Below, piece after piece: positions 10,490 to 19,595 of a stretch of DNA of 64,000 bases (positions within the stretch are counted from its first letter, which is position 1; each line of letters opens with the position of its first letter). The position numbers were made by a program, and so were the translations under genes. This stretch comes from Leucobacter celer subsp. astrifaciens. Its GTDB lineage: Bacteria > Actinomycetota > Actinomycetes > Actinomycetales > Microbacteriaceae. The stretch spans positions 248,001 through 312,000 of the forward strand of contig NZ_JHEI01000136.1 of the NCBI RefSeq assembly GCF_001273835.1. The letters run 5' to 3'. The notes beneath the pieces are model-generated. The model was not told the origin of the DNA, ran no database searches, and worked only from the letters and a program-made list of their open reading frames with translations.

Positions 10490-11056
10490 TCAGAGCCGGA
10501 CCAGGCGCGATCGTGCCAGCGCCCGGTAGTGGGAGTGCTGCCGCTCGAGCCGCTCCTCGACGCCTGCGCGGCCGTCGGGCACCAGCTGCAGCAGCAGGCG
10601 GCAGGCCACCGCGTGGCGGCGGGTGAACCCGGCCGGCATCCGGAGCAGGTCGTAGACGGTCTGCTCCGGACCGGTCACGGTGAAGTCGTCGAGGGATCGG
10701 AGAGCCGCATCGTCGTAGGCGAACTGATGCAGGAGATGATCTCGGTGAGCGCCCGGGCCGGGTCTGCGCCGACCAGCGGTCGAGAGCTCGAGCGGCGCGT
10801 CGGGGCGACGTGCCGCGCCCCAGATCCACGCTGCGCTCATGCGGATCGCGATGCGGTCGGGCGTGAGCCACGGTGCGAGTGCCGCGGCGCGCGCCCGGGG
10901 CGTCTCCGGCCAGCCGACGGCGCGCACGCCGGGGCCGCATCGCACGAGCGTGCCGCGCAGCAGCTCCGCCGAGCGCACGGCGTCCGGCCAGCGCTCGAAG
11001 CGGGGGACCGGGCGCGCTCGCGCACGCGGTTCGTGCGCCGGAGAGTCGGGGGTCAT
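10490..11056 (-). CDS. Hypothetical protein, AbiEi-antitoxin-like
   Basis: A 188-residue protein convergent with rel. It has no membrane segment. MSAAWIWGA near residue 78 and VTGPEQTVYDLLRMPAGF near 136 resemble the C-terminal part of actinobacterial AbiEi-type antitoxin and regulator proteins, but I see no winged-helix or nucleotidyltransferase domain and no partner toxin gene next to it. Start ATG 11056 is preceded by GAGGATGGGGGC on the coding strand; the open frame continues upstream but without plausible coding composition. Function is not assigned. An orphan remnant of a toxin-antitoxin-like pair is possible. Confidence 0.6.
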   Translation of the reverse strand: MTPDSPAHEPRARARPVPRFERWPDAVRSAELLRGTLVRCGPGVRAVGWPETPRARAAALAPWLTPDRIAIRMSAAWIWGAARRPDAPLELSTAGRRRPGPGAHRDHLLHQFAYDDAALRSLDDFTVTGPEQTVYDLLRMPAGFTRRHAVACRLLLQLVPDGRAGVEERLERQHSHYRALARSRLVRL

Positions 11057-11129
11057 GCCCCCATCCTCGCGAAGGCGGATCGCCGGCGCCACCGCGACGC
11101 GGGCGCCTGTGGATAATCCTCGCGTGTGA

Positions 11130-11163
11130 GCGAGGCTCGGACCCGTTCCGGGCCGAGCCTCGC
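11130..11163. terminator. GC-rich stem downstream of the DUF349 gene
   Basis: GCGAGGCTCGG (11130-11140) and CCGAGCCTCGC (11153-11163) form a perfect 11-bp stem with a 12-base loop, 18 bases beyond the DUF349 stop. No T-run follows on either strand, so it would be a T-tract-less terminator of the kind common in GC-rich actinobacteria. Confidence 0.6.
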
Positions 11164-11180
11164 GATCGGACGCTATCGGA

Positions 11181-12416
11181 TCAGTCGCCGATCGCGGCGA
11201 GCCAGGATTGCTGCGCCGCCAGCTTCTCCTCGGCCTCCGCCTGCGCCTTGGCATCACCCACGGCGCGGGCGGCTGCGGCCTCGGCCTCGAGCTCGGCGAT
11301 CGACGCCTCGAGCTGACCGCGCAGACCCTCGCTGCGGGCCTTCGTCTCGGGGTTGGACTTGCGCCAGTGCTCGTCCTCGAGGCGCTTCACGTGATCCTCG
11401 ATCTTGCGCAGACGGCCCTCGATATCGCGCAGCGCCTCGCGCGGCACGCGCCCGAGCTCGTCCCACTTCAGCTGCACCTCGGTGAGCAGCTTGCGGGCGG
11501 TCGTGTGATCCTGCTGCTGCAGGATCGGCTCGGCCTCGTCGAGCAGCGCCTGCTTCGCGGTGAGATTGGCCGCGTACTCCTCGTTGGTCTGGGCGGCCTC
11601 TGCGGCCTTGGCCTCGTAGAGCACGTCGCCCGCGGCCTTGAACCGGGCCCAGAGCTGATCGTCCAGCTTGCGGCTGGCGCGGCCCGCGGCCTTCCAGTCG
11701 TCGAGCAGCGCGCGATACGCGGGGATGCCCTCGATGCCCTTCGGCGCGAGCGCCTCGGCTGCGGCGATGATGCGCTCCTTGCGCTGCTTGACCTCTTTGT
11801 TGTTCGCGTCCATCTGGGCGAAGTGGGCGCGTCGCGCCGAATCGAAGGACTGGCGCGCGGAGCGGAAGCGCTTCCAGAGCGCATCGGCCTGCCCCTTGGG
11901 GATCTGCGGGCCGCCGCGCTGCGCGGTCTGCCAGTCGGTGAACAGCTGCTCGAAGGCCTGGCTCGTGTCCTTCCAGCGGATCGAGGCCTCGGGCTGCGCG
12001 GCGAGGCTCTCGGCCTCGGCCACGATGGCCTCGCGCTTCTCGACAGCCTCCTTGCGTGCGGCCTCTCGCTCGGCCTGCTGCTTCTCGCTCAGCTCGGCGG
12101 TCTTGCCGGCGAGCTTCTCGACGCGCTCGCGGAGCGACACGATGTCGCCGACCGCTGCGGGCTCGACGAGCTGCTCGCGGAGCTTCGCGACGGAGTCGGC
12201 CGCGGAGGCGTCCGCGGTGCCGCGCGCGATACGCGCCTCGAGCAGGGTGACCTGCCCCGCGAGATCGGCGTACTTCCGGGTGAAGTAGGCCAGCGCCTCC
12301 TCGGGCGTGCCGTCGGGGAAGGAACCCACGACACGTTCGCCGTCGCCCTCGCGCACGTAGACGGTGCGGTCGTCGTCGACTCGCCCCCAGGTCGTTTCGT
12401 TGCTCGATTCACTCAC
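11181..12416 (-). CDS. DUF349-repeat protein
   Basis: A 411-residue, highly charged, helical cytosolic protein. It carries several DUF349 repeats of about 70 residues with the pattern W..F..AR..FD (KRFRSARQSFDSARRAHF, LWARFKAAGDVLYEAKA), between Ala/Glu/Arg-rich coiled-coil stretches. The family is widespread in actinobacteria and has no established reaction; helical scaffold or nucleic-acid binding roles have been suggested. Start GTG 12416 (SESSNETTWGRV) is the usual N-terminus; the open frame upstream reads through the divergent rarA gene and is an artefact. The gene is divergent from rarA. Confidence 0.85.
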   Translation of the reverse strand: MSESSNETTWGRVDDDRTVYVREGDGERVVGSFPDGTPEEALAYFTRKYADLAGQVTLLEARIARGTADASAADSVAKLREQLVEPAAVGDIVSLRERVEKLAGKTAELSEKQQAEREAARKEAVEKREAIVAEAESLAAQPEASIRWKDTSQAFEQLFTDWQTAQRGGPQIPKGQADALWKRFRSARQSFDSARRAHFAQMDANNKEVKQRKERIIAAAEALAPKGIEGIPAYRALLDDWKAAGRASRKLDDQLWARFKAAGDVLYEAKAAEAAQTNEEYAANLTAKQALLDEAEPILQQQDHTTARKLLTEVQLKWDELGRVPREALRDIEGRLRKIEDHVKRLEDEHWRKSNPETKARSEGLRGQLEASIAELEAEAAAARAVGDAKAQAEAEEKLAAQQSWLAAIGD

Positions 12417-12522
12417 GGTTCTGCTCACCTGTCGTGTGTGGGCCGGCGCGCCGACCGATACTGAATAGACCCCTCCACTATGCCACAGCGCGGGCTCCGG
12501 CCGTGATGTCAGTGGTGCTCGA

Positions 12523-12528
12523 TACCAT
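12523..12528 (+). promoter_or_regulatory. -10 hexamer of rarA, leaderless configuration
   Basis: TACCAT ends six bases before the GTG start of rarA, and no Shine-Dalgarno sequence is present. Confidence 0.5.
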
Positions 12529-12534
12529 TGGGGC

Positions 12535-13923
12535 GTGGACTCGAGACCCCTACCGTCGCACACCGCGCCCCTCGCGGTGCGGATGCGACCGCGCACGCTC
12601 GACGAGGTGGTGGGGCAGCAGCACCTGCTGAAGCCGGGATCTCCGCTGCGCACGCTCGCGGCGGGCACGGAGGGCGGCGGGGGAGCCGTGTCGGTGATCC
12701 TGTGGGGCCCCCCGGGCACGGGCAAGACCACGCTCGCCCAGGCGATCGCGCACTCGAGCGGCCGCCGATTCGTCGAGCTCTCGGCGATCACGGCGGGGAT
12801 CAAGGACGTGCGCACGGTGATGGAGCGGGCGCTCAACGACCGGGATCTGTACGACATCGCCACGGTGCTCTTCCTCGACGAGATCCATCGCTTCACCAAG
12901 GCGCAGCAGGACGCGCTGCTGCCCGGCGTCGAGAACGGATGGGTGACGCTCGTCGCGGCGACCACCGAGAACCCGTCGTTCTCGGTGATCAGCCCGCTGC
13001 TCTCCCGCTCGCTGCTCCTGACCCTCGAACCGCTGCAGGACCCGGATCTGCGCACGCTGCTCGAGCGCTCCATCGCCGACCCGCGCGGTCTGGCTGGCGG
13101 CGTGACGGTCGAGGAGGAGGCGCTCGACGCCCTGGTGCAGTTGGCATCGGGCGACGCGCGCCGGGCGCTCACCGCGCTGGAGGCCGCCGCGGCCTCCGCG
13201 CTCGCGATGGACGGCCGGGAGGACGGCCCCGAGGACGGCTCCGAGGACGGCTCAGAGAGCGCCGCTCCGAGCGTGACCCCGGAGATCGTGTCGGCATCGG
13301 TCGACCGCGCCCTGCTGCGGTACGACCGCAACGGCGACCAGCACTACGACGTGATCAGCGCCTTCATCAAATCGATGCGCGGATCGGATCCCGACGCCGC
13401 GATCCACTACCTGGCGCGCATGATCGAGGCGGGGGAGGATCCGCGCTTCATCGCGCGCCGGCTCATGGTGCACGCGGCGGAGGACGTCGGCATGGCGGAT
13501 CCGCAGGCGCTGCAGATCGCGGTCGCGGCGGCCGAGGCGACGCAGCTCATCGGTCTGCCGGAGGCCCGGATACCGCTCGCGGAGGCGACGATCTACATCG
13601 CGACGGCCCCCAAGTCGAACGCGGTCATCAGCGCCATCGACGCGGCGATCGCCGACGTCAAGCGCGGCAACTTCGGCCTCGTGCCGAAGCACCTGCGCGA
13701 CGCCCACTACCCGGGCGCGAAGCGCATGGGGCACGGCAAGGGCTACCGCTATCCCCACAGCGACCCGCGGGGCGTGTCGCAGCAGCAGTACCTGCCCGAC
13801 GAGCTGCATGACCGGGTCTACTACCAGCCGACGCTGCACGGCAACGAGCGAGAGGTCTCGGATCGCCTCGAGAAGATCCGGCGCATCACGCGCGGCGAGA
13901 CGCGGAACTCCGGCGATTCCTGA
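12535..13923 (+). CDS. rarA: Replication-associated recombination protein RarA (MgsA)
   Basis: AAA+ ATPase related to clamp loaders and RuvB that acts at stalled replication forks. The 462-residue protein has an N-terminal region with [15 protein letters not shown], Walker [10 protein letters not shown] near residue 59, Walker B DEIHRF near 115, sensor-1 AATTENPSF, and the C-terminal tetramerisation domain ([35 protein letters not shown]). Residues of about 225-245 are an acidic insert with EDG-type repeats between the lid and the C-terminal domain. The GTG start lies six bases after a -10 hexamer. rpsD follows after 319 non-coding bases. Confidence 0.95.
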   Translation: MDSRPLPSHTAPLAVRMRPRTLDEVVGQQHLLKPGSPLRTLAAGTEGGGGAVSVILWGPPGTGKTTLAQAIAHSSGRRFVELSAITAGIKDVRTVMERALNDRDLYDIATVLFLDEIHRFTKAQQDALLPGVENGWVTLVAATTENPSFSVISPLLSRSLLLTLEPLQDPDLRTLLERSIADPRGLAGGVTVEEEALDALVQLASGDARRALTALEAAAASALAMDGREDGPEDGSEDGSESAAPSVTPEIVSASVDRALLRYDRNGDQHYDVISAFIKSMRGSDPDAAIHYLARMIEAGEDPRFIARRLMVHAAEDVGMADPQALQIAVAAAEATQLIGLPEARIPLAEATIYIATAPKSNAVISAIDAAIADVKRGNFGLVPKHLRDAHYPGAKRMGHGKGYRYPHSDPRGVSQQQYLPDELHDRVYYQPTLHGNEREVSDRLEKIRRITRGETRNSGDS

Positions 13924-14024
13924 TTTTCGGACGCATCTGCTGCGGTATCCGGCTGATTCTGCAGCACACGGGACCCGAGAATGCGGCAGACGGTCTCTGG
14001 CCGGCGAAGAAGCGCGGAAGCTGA

Positions 14025-14030
14025 TAGACT
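14025..14030 (+). promoter_or_regulatory. -10 of the rpsD transcript
   Basis: TAGACT, in the context GATAGACTTG, would start transcription near 14037 and leave a leader of about 205 nt before rpsD. The same hexamer stands before gmk, pyrR and yajC in this window. No clear -35 is seen. Confidence 0.45.
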
Positions 14031-14036
14031 TGTCGC

Positions 14037-14242
14037 TGGCCAACATCGCTCCCGCTGCAGGCTGCAGGCGGGGTGCGTATGGCAGGCGCCCTGTAGCCGG
14101 GTTTCTGCAATGGTCGTTCCCTCACCGAAGACGGTGTGCTGCGTCGCGTGCATGACCCGCTCATGCGGGCGCAGCTTGGCCGAGAGAACACGCGGTTCCG
14201 CAATGAACCGCGATATGCAATCAGAAACCCGAAAGGACCCAC
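14037..14242 (+). promoter_or_regulatory. Long structured 5' leader of rpsD
   Basis: About 205 non-coding bases separate the inferred start point from rpsD. They contain CGCGGTTC/GAACCGCG (14191-14198 and 14205-14212), an 8-bp stem with a six-base loop, and a CCCGC-TCAT-GCGGG stem just upstream (about 14156-14169). Ribosomal protein S4 represses its own mRNA in several bacteria, so an autoregulatory leader is likely. I do not recognise it as a known S4 leader class. The stretch 13924-14024 before it shows no gene. Confidence 0.45.
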
Positions 14243-14872
14243 GTGTCGACCACGTCGCGTACCCGCTCCAAGACCCGCCTCTCCCGTTCGCTCGGGATCG
14301 CCCTCACCCCGAAGGCCGCGCGCTACCTCGAGAAGCGCCCCTACGGCCCCGGCCAGCACGGCCGCACCAAGCGCAAGAGCGACAGCGACTACGCCGTCCG
14401 CCTGCGCGAGAAGCAGCGTCTCCGGGCCCAGTACGGCATCCGCGAGAAGCAGCTCACCATCGCCTTCAAGGAGGCGCGTCGTCAGGATGGCCTGACCGGT
14501 GAGAACCTGGTCGAGCTGCTCGAGATGCGTCTCGACGCGCTCGTGCTGCGCGCCGGCTTCGCCCGCACCACGTCGCAGGCCCGCCAGCTCGTCGTGCACC
14601 GCCACATCCTCGTCGACGGCAAGATCGTCGACCGCCCGTCGTTCCGCGTGAAGCCGGGCCAGCTCATCCACGTCAAGGAGCGTTCGGAGGGCCTCGAGCC
14701 GTTCCAGGTCGCCGCTGCCGGCGGTCACGCCGAGGTGCTGCCCAACGTTCCGGGCTACCTCGAGGTCGAGCTCGACAAGCTCCAGGCCCGCCTGGTCCGC
14801 CGCCCGAAGCGCGCCGAGGTCCCCGTGACCTGCGAGGTGCAGCTCGTGGTCGAGTACTACTCGGGTCGCTAA
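14243..14872 (+). CDS. rpsD: 30S ribosomal protein S4
   Basis: Primary 16S rRNA-binding protein of the small subunit. The 209 residues show RSRSLGIALTPKAARYLEK, the S4 core RPYGPGQHG, and the S4 RNA-binding domain (LEMRLDALVLRAGFARTTSQARQLV ... HILVDGKIVD). The N-terminal zinc-binding cysteines seen in some S4 proteins are absent, so this is the zinc-free form. Start is GTG 14243 with GAAAGGA upstream. It is monocistronic: it has its own leader and is followed by a strong stem. An isolated rpsD, outside the alpha operon, is normal in Microbacteriaceae-type genomes. Confidence 0.96.
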   Translation: MSTTSRTRSKTRLSRSLGIALTPKAARYLEKRPYGPGQHGRTKRKSDSDYAVRLREKQRLRAQYGIREKQLTIAFKEARRQDGLTGENLVELLEMRLDALVLRAGFARTTSQARQLVVHRHILVDGKIVDRPSFRVKPGQLIHVKERSEGLEPFQVAAAGGHAEVLPNVPGYLEVELDKLQARLVRRPKRAEVPVTCEVQLVVEYYSGR

Positions 14873-14888
14873 GCACTCGCGCACCCAG

Positions 14889-14927
14889 GGGCGCCGGAAT
14901 CCGAGAGATCGGGATCCGGCGCCCTTT
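14889..14927 (+). terminator. rpsD terminator
   Basis: GGGCGCCGGA (14889-14898) pairs perfectly with TCCGGCGCCC (14915-14924), and TTT follows. It lies 16 bases after the rpsD stop. Confidence 0.75.
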
Positions 14928-14971
14928 CGGCTATCCGGTCGTGTATCCGATGCTGCGTCGGGGGCTACCGC

Positions 14972-14977
14972 TAAGCT
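14972..14977 (+). promoter_or_regulatory. -10 hexamer before the small ORF/alaS unit
   Basis: TAAGCT lies exactly six bases before GTG 14984, the same geometry as the leaderless genes in this window. GTG 14984 opens a 26-codon frame ending at TGA 15062-15064, inside the next gene. Transcription starting here would give the gene at 15040 a leader of about 57 nt. Confidence 0.35.
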
Positions 14978-15039
14978 TGAGGGGTGCTTCTGACGCGCGG
15001 CGAATCCGTCGTGCTCGAACGGCGTAGGAGGAACCGGAC

Positions 15040-15273
15040 ATGCGCAAACTGCTGTGGCTCATGAGCGGCGTGGTGATGGGCTTCGTCGCCGCCCACTTCG
15101 TCAATCAGACACCGGAGGGGAGACGCTTCTTCACCCGCCTGAACCGGGGCGTCGAGGAGTTCAACCGCGCCTTCTCCGCGGGGTACCGCGAGGCCGAGGG
15201 CGAGGCCGAGGACCTGATCGACGACGTCGAGGAGGCGCTGCGGAAGCTGCGCGACAAGAACGCGGCGAGCTGA
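15040..15273 (+). CDS. Small membrane-anchored protein, unknown
   Basis: A 77-residue protein: an N-terminal hydrophobic helix (LLWLMSGVVMGFVAAHFV, residues 4-21), a basic patch, then a long acidic amphipathic helix rich in Glu (EAEGEAEDLIDDVEEALRKL). A small protein of this kind commonly stands between rpsD and alaS in actinobacteria; I believe it belongs to the DUF6167-like group, but that is from memory. Start ATG 15040 has TAGGAGGAACC seven bases upstream. It probably shares a transcript with alaS 62 bases downstream. Function unknown. Confidence 0.8.
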   Translation: MRKLLWLMSGVVMGFVAAHFVNQTPEGRRFFTRLNRGVEEFNRAFSAGYREAEGEAEDLIDDVEEALRKLRDKNAAS

Positions 15274-15335
15274 GCCGCGCGATCCCGCCCCACCTCACCA
15301 CTTCAGCCCCTCCACTTCAGAAAGACACCGCTCGG

Positions 15336-17990
15336 ATGCAGACCGCAGAGATCCACCGCCGCTGGCTCGACTTCTTCGAGAAGCGGGGGCACACCGTCGT
15401 GCCCTCGGCCTCCCTCGTGAGCGACGACCCCAGCCTCATGTTCACGGTGGCCGGCATGGTGCCCTTCGTGCCGTATCTCTCGGGGCTCGTGCCCGCGCCG
15501 TACCCCCGCGCCACGAGCGTGCAGAAGTGCATCCGCACCAACGACATCGAGGAGGTCGGCAAGACCCCTCGCCACGGCACCTTCTTCCAGATGTGCGGCA
15601 ACTTCTCCTTCGGCGACTACTTCAAGGAGGGCGCGATCCGCTTCGCGTGGGAGCTGCTCACCACGAGCGAGGACGAGGGCGGCCTCGGGTTCGACCCGGA
15701 GGACCTGTGGGTCACTGTCTACGAGGACGACGACGAGGCGCTCGCGCTCTGGAAGCAGCACTCGACGCTGCCCGACGAGCGCATCCAGCGTCTCGGCAAA
15801 GACACGAACTACTGGTCGACGGGTCAGCCGGGCCCCGCCGGCCCCTGCTCCGAGATCTTCTACGACCTCGGTCCCGAGTACGGCATCGACGGCGGCCCCG
15901 TCACCGACGACGACCGCTACGTCGAGATCTGGAACCTCGTGTTCATGCAGTACCAGATCACCGATGTGCAGTCGAAGACCGACTTCACGATCGTCGGCGA
16001 GCTGCCGAACAAGAACATCGACACGGGCATGGGGCTCGAGCGCGTCGCCTTCATCAAGCAGGGCGTGCAGAACATGTACGAGATCGACCAGGTGCGGCCG
16101 GTGCTCGACCGCGCCGCCGAGCTCGCGGGCAAGACCTACGGTGCGAATCACGATGACGACGTGCGTCTGCGCGTGATCGCCGATCACGTGCGCAGCGGCC
16201 TCATGCTGATCGCCGACGGGGTGACCCCCTCGAACGAGGGGCGCGGCTACATCCTGCGCCGCCTGCTGCGCCGGGTGATCCGCTCGATGCGCCTGCTCGG
16301 CGTCGACGGCCCCACCTTCCCCGAGCTCTTCCCGGTGTCCCGCGATGCGATGCAGGCCGCCTATCCGGAGGTGGGACGCGACTTCGACTTCATCTCCCGT
16401 GCGGCCTACGCCGAGGAGAAGGCCTTCCTGCGCACGCTCGCCTCGGGCAGCCAGACCCTCGACGCCGCCGTCGCGGCGGCGAAGCAGGCCGACGCGGCGG
16501 TTCCGGGCGACACGGCGTTCCTGCTGCACGACACCTACGGCTTCCCGATTGAGCTGACCCTCGAGATCGCCGAGGAGGCCGGTGTCGCGGTGGATCGCGA
16601 CGTCTTCACGACGCTCATGCAGGAGCAGCGCGACCGCGCCAAGGCCGATGCGAAGGCCAAGAAGGGCCAGCGCGCCGACCTCTCGGTGTACAAGGAGCTG
16701 CGCGGCCTGGGGGAGACGCTCTTCACGGGGTACGACGAGCTGCACCACGAGAGCCGCGTGCTCGGCATCGTGGTCGACGGTGCGCCCGTGCGCGAGGCGC
16801 GCGAGGGCGAGATCGCCGAGATCGTGCTGGCCGAGACGAGCCTGTGGGCCGAGTCCGGCGGTCAGGATTCGGATCAGGGTGTGATCGTGGGCGACGGCTT
16901 CGAGGCCGAGGTGCTCGACGTGCAGAAGCCCGTGCAGGGGCTCATCGTGCACACCGCCAAGGTGACGGTGGGCACGGTCGGTCTCGATGCCCGCGCCGAG
17001 ACCCGCGTCGACGCCGACTACCGGCGCGGCGCCACTCAGGCCCACTCGGGCACGCACGTCGTGCACGCGGCCCTGCGGGAGGTGCTGGGAGCGAACGCGC
17101 ACCAGGCCGGCTCGTACAACAAGGCCGGGTATCTGCGACTCGACTTCACGCACAGCGAGGCGCTCTCGGCCGAGACCCGGAGCGAGATCGAGGAGATCTC
17201 CAACCTCGCGATCCGTTCCGACTACGAGGTCGTGACCCGTGAGATGCCGATCGACGAGGCGAAGGCGCTCGGCGCCATGGCGCTCTTCGGCGAGAAGTAC
17301 GGCGATCGCGTGCGCGTGGTCGACATCGGCGGACCCTGGTCGCGCGAGCTCTGCGCCGGCACCCACGTCGAGAGCTCGGCCGAGATCGGCATGATCAGCC
17401 TCGTCTCCGAGAGCTCGGTGGGCTCCACGAACCGGCGCATCGAATCGCTCGTGGGCATCGAGGCCTTCCGCAACTTCGCCGCCGAGCGCACCATCGTGCA
17501 GCAGCTCACGAGCGGCCTGAAGGTGCCGCGCGCCGAACTCGTGACCAAGGTGCAGGATATCGGGGCGCAGCTGCGCGCCGCCGAGAAGAAGATCGCCGCG
17601 CTCGAGGCCGAGAAGCTGACGCAGCGCGTGCCCGAGCTGCTCGCGGGCGCCGAGGATCTCGGCGGCGTGCGGGCGGTGCTGGGCTCGCTGGGCGGCGTCG
17701 GATCGGCCGACGACGTGCGCGGGCTCGCGCTGCAGCTGCGCGACCGCCTCGGCTCCGATGCCGGCGTGGTGGTGCTCGCGGGCGACGCGGCGGGCAAGCC
17801 CGTCGTCATCGCCGCGACCACCGCCGCCGCGCGCGACCGGGGCGTGCGGGCCGGTGACCTCGCGAAGCTCGGTGCGCAGGTGCTGGGCGGCGGAGGCGGC
17901 GGCAAGCCCGACCTCGCCCAGGGCGGCGGCACCGATCCCGCGAAGATCGGCGACGCGCTGGCCGAGATCCGCCGGAGCCTGAACTCGTGA
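15336..17990 (+). CDS. alaS: Alanyl-tRNA synthetase
   Basis: Charges tRNA-Ala and edits mischarged Ser or Gly. The 884 residues contain the class II core (SYFEKRGHT-type start, SLMFTVAGMVPFVPYL, GNFSFGDYFKE), the editing domain with zinc-ligand motifs HSGTHVVHAAL near residue 571 and CAGTHVES near 674, a coiled coil (LRAAEKKIAALEAEKL), and the C-terminal C-Ala domain ending in GGGGGKPDLAQGGG. ATG 15336 follows a weak AGAAAG. Length and motif set are complete. It heads the alaS-ruvX-mltG-aro gene block. Confidence 0.97.
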   Translation: MQTAEIHRRWLDFFEKRGHTVVPSASLVSDDPSLMFTVAGMVPFVPYLSGLVPAPYPRATSVQKCIRTNDIEEVGKTPRHGTFFQMCGNFSFGDYFKEGAIRFAWELLTTSEDEGGLGFDPEDLWVTVYEDDDEALALWKQHSTLPDERIQRLGKDTNYWSTGQPGPAGPCSEIFYDLGPEYGIDGGPVTDDDRYVEIWNLVFMQYQITDVQSKTDFTIVGELPNKNIDTGMGLERVAFIKQGVQNMYEIDQVRPVLDRAAELAGKTYGANHDDDVRLRVIADHVRSGLMLIADGVTPSNEGRGYILRRLLRRVIRSMRLLGVDGPTFPELFPVSRDAMQAAYPEVGRDFDFISRAAYAEEKAFLRTLASGSQTLDAAVAAAKQADAAVPGDTAFLLHDTYGFPIELTLEIAEEAGVAVDRDVFTTLMQEQRDRAKADAKAKKGQRADLSVYKELRGLGETLFTGYDELHHESRVLGIVVDGAPVREAREGEIAEIVLAETSLWAESGGQDSDQGVIVGDGFEAEVLDVQKPVQGLIVHTAKVTVGTVGLDARAETRVDADYRRGATQAHSGTHVVHAALREVLGANAHQAGSYNKAGYLRLDFTHSEALSAETRSEIEEISNLAIRSDYEVVTREMPIDEAKALGAMALFGEKYGDRVRVVDIGGPWSRELCAGTHVESSAEIGMISLVSESSVGSTNRRIESLVGIEAFRNFAAERTIVQQLTSGLKVPRAELVTKVQDIGAQLRAAEKKIAALEAEKLTQRVPELLAGAEDLGGVRAVLGSLGGVGSADDVRGLALQLRDRLGSDAGVVVLAGDAAGKPVVIAATTAAARDRGVRAGDLAKLGAQVLGGGGGGKPDLAQGGGTDPAKIGDALAEIRRSLNS

Positions 17991-18003
17991 AGGCAGCGGC
18001 CTA

Positions 18004-18501
18004 GTGCGCAGCGGCGTGCGGCTCGGGATCGACGTGGGCAAGGCCCGCGTCGGCGTGGCCCGGAGCGACCTGCACGGCATGCTCGCCACCCCGGTCGAGA
18101 CCGTGCCGCGCGACCTCGGGGGAGATGCGGATCTGGTGCGCATCGCCGCGATCGCGACGGAGCACGACGCCTTCGAAGCGGTGGTCGGGCTCCCGCTGAA
18201 CCTGCGGGGCGAGCGCACACCGTCGACCGAGGACGCCGAGCGCTTCGCGCAGCGCCTCGCCGACCGCCTGTCCGCCCAGGAGGTGTCGGTGCGGCTCGTC
18301 GACGAACGGCTGTCGACCGTGTCGGCCCAGGGCCAGCTGCGGCAGGCGGGCAAGAAGACCAAGCAGAGCCGATCCATCATCGATCAGGCGGCGGCGGTGG
18401 TGATCCTGCAGCACGCGCTCGACATCGAGCGCTCGCGGGATGAGGCGCCCGGCCACGCCGTCGACCCGGTGGAACGGCCCGAGGAGGGAATCCAGTCATG
18501 A
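18004..18501 (+). CDS. ruvX: RuvX/YqgF-family nuclease
   Basis: Putative Holliday junction resolvase with an RNase H fold; the family has also been linked to pre-16S rRNA 5' processing. The 165 residues start with RLGIDVGKARVGVA (catalytic Asp), then VVGLPLNLRGE and VRLVDERLSTVSAQ (second acidic site), and IIDQAAAVVILQ near the end. GTG 18004 begins 13 bases after the alaS stop and the gene overlaps mltG by four bases. With ruvC not visible beside ruvAB, this is the only resolvase-like gene in the window. Confidence 0.92.
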   Translation: MRSGVRLGIDVGKARVGVARSDLHGMLATPVETVPRDLGGDADLVRIAAIATEHDAFEAVVGLPLNLRGERTPSTEDAERFAQRLADRLSAQEVSVRLVDERLSTVSAQGQLRQAGKKTKQSRSIIDQAAAVVILQHALDIERSRDEAPGHAVDPVERPEEGIQS

Positions 18502-19595
18502 ACGCACGCACACGCAGCGAACCCCGGCATATCGGACGGCGTATCCTGATCACGCTGCTCGTGACCGCGCTGCTGCTCGGCGGCCTCGCGGCGGCGGGCG
18601 GCTACCTGTGGTCGCAGTACGGCGGCTCGATCTCGCAGATGCTCGGCTGGACGACCAACGACTACGAGGGCGAGGGGCACGGCGAGACCGTCGTCGTGAT
18701 CACCGCCGGCGAGATCGGCGAGGACATCGCGGACACGCTGGCCGAAGCCGACGTGGTGAAGACCTCGGAGGCCTTCTACGATCTGCTGCTGGAGCAGGAG
18801 CCCGCGGTCGAGTTCCATCCCGGCTCGTATCGCGTGAAGCTGCAGATGAGTGCGCAGGCGGCGCTCGATGCGCTGCAGGATCCGGAGAACCGTATGGCGT
18901 TCACCGCGATGATCCCCGAGGGCAAGACCGTCGAGCAGACCCTCGAGATCGTGTCGGCCGGCGCCGACATCCCGCTTGAGGAGCTGCAGGCCGCGGCGGA
19001 GGACCTCTCTGCATTCGATCTCCCCGAGGGCGTCGACAGCCTCGAGGGCTGGCTCTTCCCGGCGACCTACGAGTTCGAGGAGGAGACGACCGGAGCCGAG
19101 GCCATCGCGCGCCTGGTGCGGGAGCAGCAGGCCGTGCTCGACGAGTTCGGCGTGGCGGTCGAGGATCGCGAGCGCGTGCTCACCATCGCGGCGATGGTGC
19201 AGCGCGAGGGCGGCCGGATCGAGGACTTCGGCAGGGTGTCGCGCGTCATCCAGAACCGCCTCGACGAGGGCATGCTGCTGCAGATGGACTCCACCGCTCA
19301 GTACGGCATGGGTCAGCACGACGACGGCAGCGTGTGGTCGACCGATGAGGCCCTGGCAGACGACAACCCGTGGAACACCTACGTGCACGAGGGCCTGCCC
19401 CGGGGCCCGATCGCCAATCCGGGCCGCGACGCCATCGCGGCCGCGATCGACCCGGAGGCGGGCGACTGGCTGTACTTCGTCGCGGTGAACCTCGACACGC
19501 GCGAGTCGGTGTTCTCGGCGACGCTCGAGGAGCACAACGCCGCGGTCGAACAGCTGAACCAGTGGTGCGTGGCGAACCCGGGCAAGGGCTGCTAG
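18498..19595 (+). CDS. mltG: Endolytic murein transglycosylase MltG
   Basis: Cleaves nascent glycan strands and so ends peptidoglycan elongation. The 365-residue protein has one N-terminal membrane helix (ILITLLVTALLLGGLAAAGGY, about 15-35), a LysM-like subdomain (EGKTVEQTLEIV), and the YceG catalytic domain with GWLFPATYEFE near 184, AAMVQREGGR near 231 and VSRVIQNRLDEGMLLQMDST. ATG 18498 overlaps the ruvX stop. Two cysteines near the C-terminus (WCVANPGKGC) might form a disulfide outside the cell. Confidence 0.94.
   Translation: MNARTRSEPRHIGRRILITLLVTALLLGGLAAAGGYLWSQYGGSISQMLGWTTNDYEGEGHGETVVVITAGEIGEDIADTLAEADVVKTSEAFYDLLLEQEPAVEFHPGSYRVKLQMSAQAALDALQDPENRMAFTAMIPEGKTVEQTLEIVSAGADIPLEELQAAAEDLSAFDLPEGVDSLEGWLFPATYEFEEETTGAEAIARLVREQQAVLDEFGVAVEDRERVLTIAAMVQREGGRIEDFGRVSRVIQNRLDEGMLLQMDSTAQYGMGQHDDGSVWSTDEALADDNPWNTYVHEGLPRGPIANPGRDAIAAAIDPEAGDWLYFVAVNLDTRESVFSATLEEHNAAVEQLNQWCVANPGKGC

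Noticed and set aside
10490..11056. Complete AbiE toxin-antitoxin pair
   Set aside because: No nucleotidyltransferase toxin gene adjoins the AbiEi-like protein.
13924..14242. Small protein genes in the rarA-rpsD gap
   Set aside because: Short frames there lack start context and conserved character; the region is better explained as the rpsD promoter and leader.
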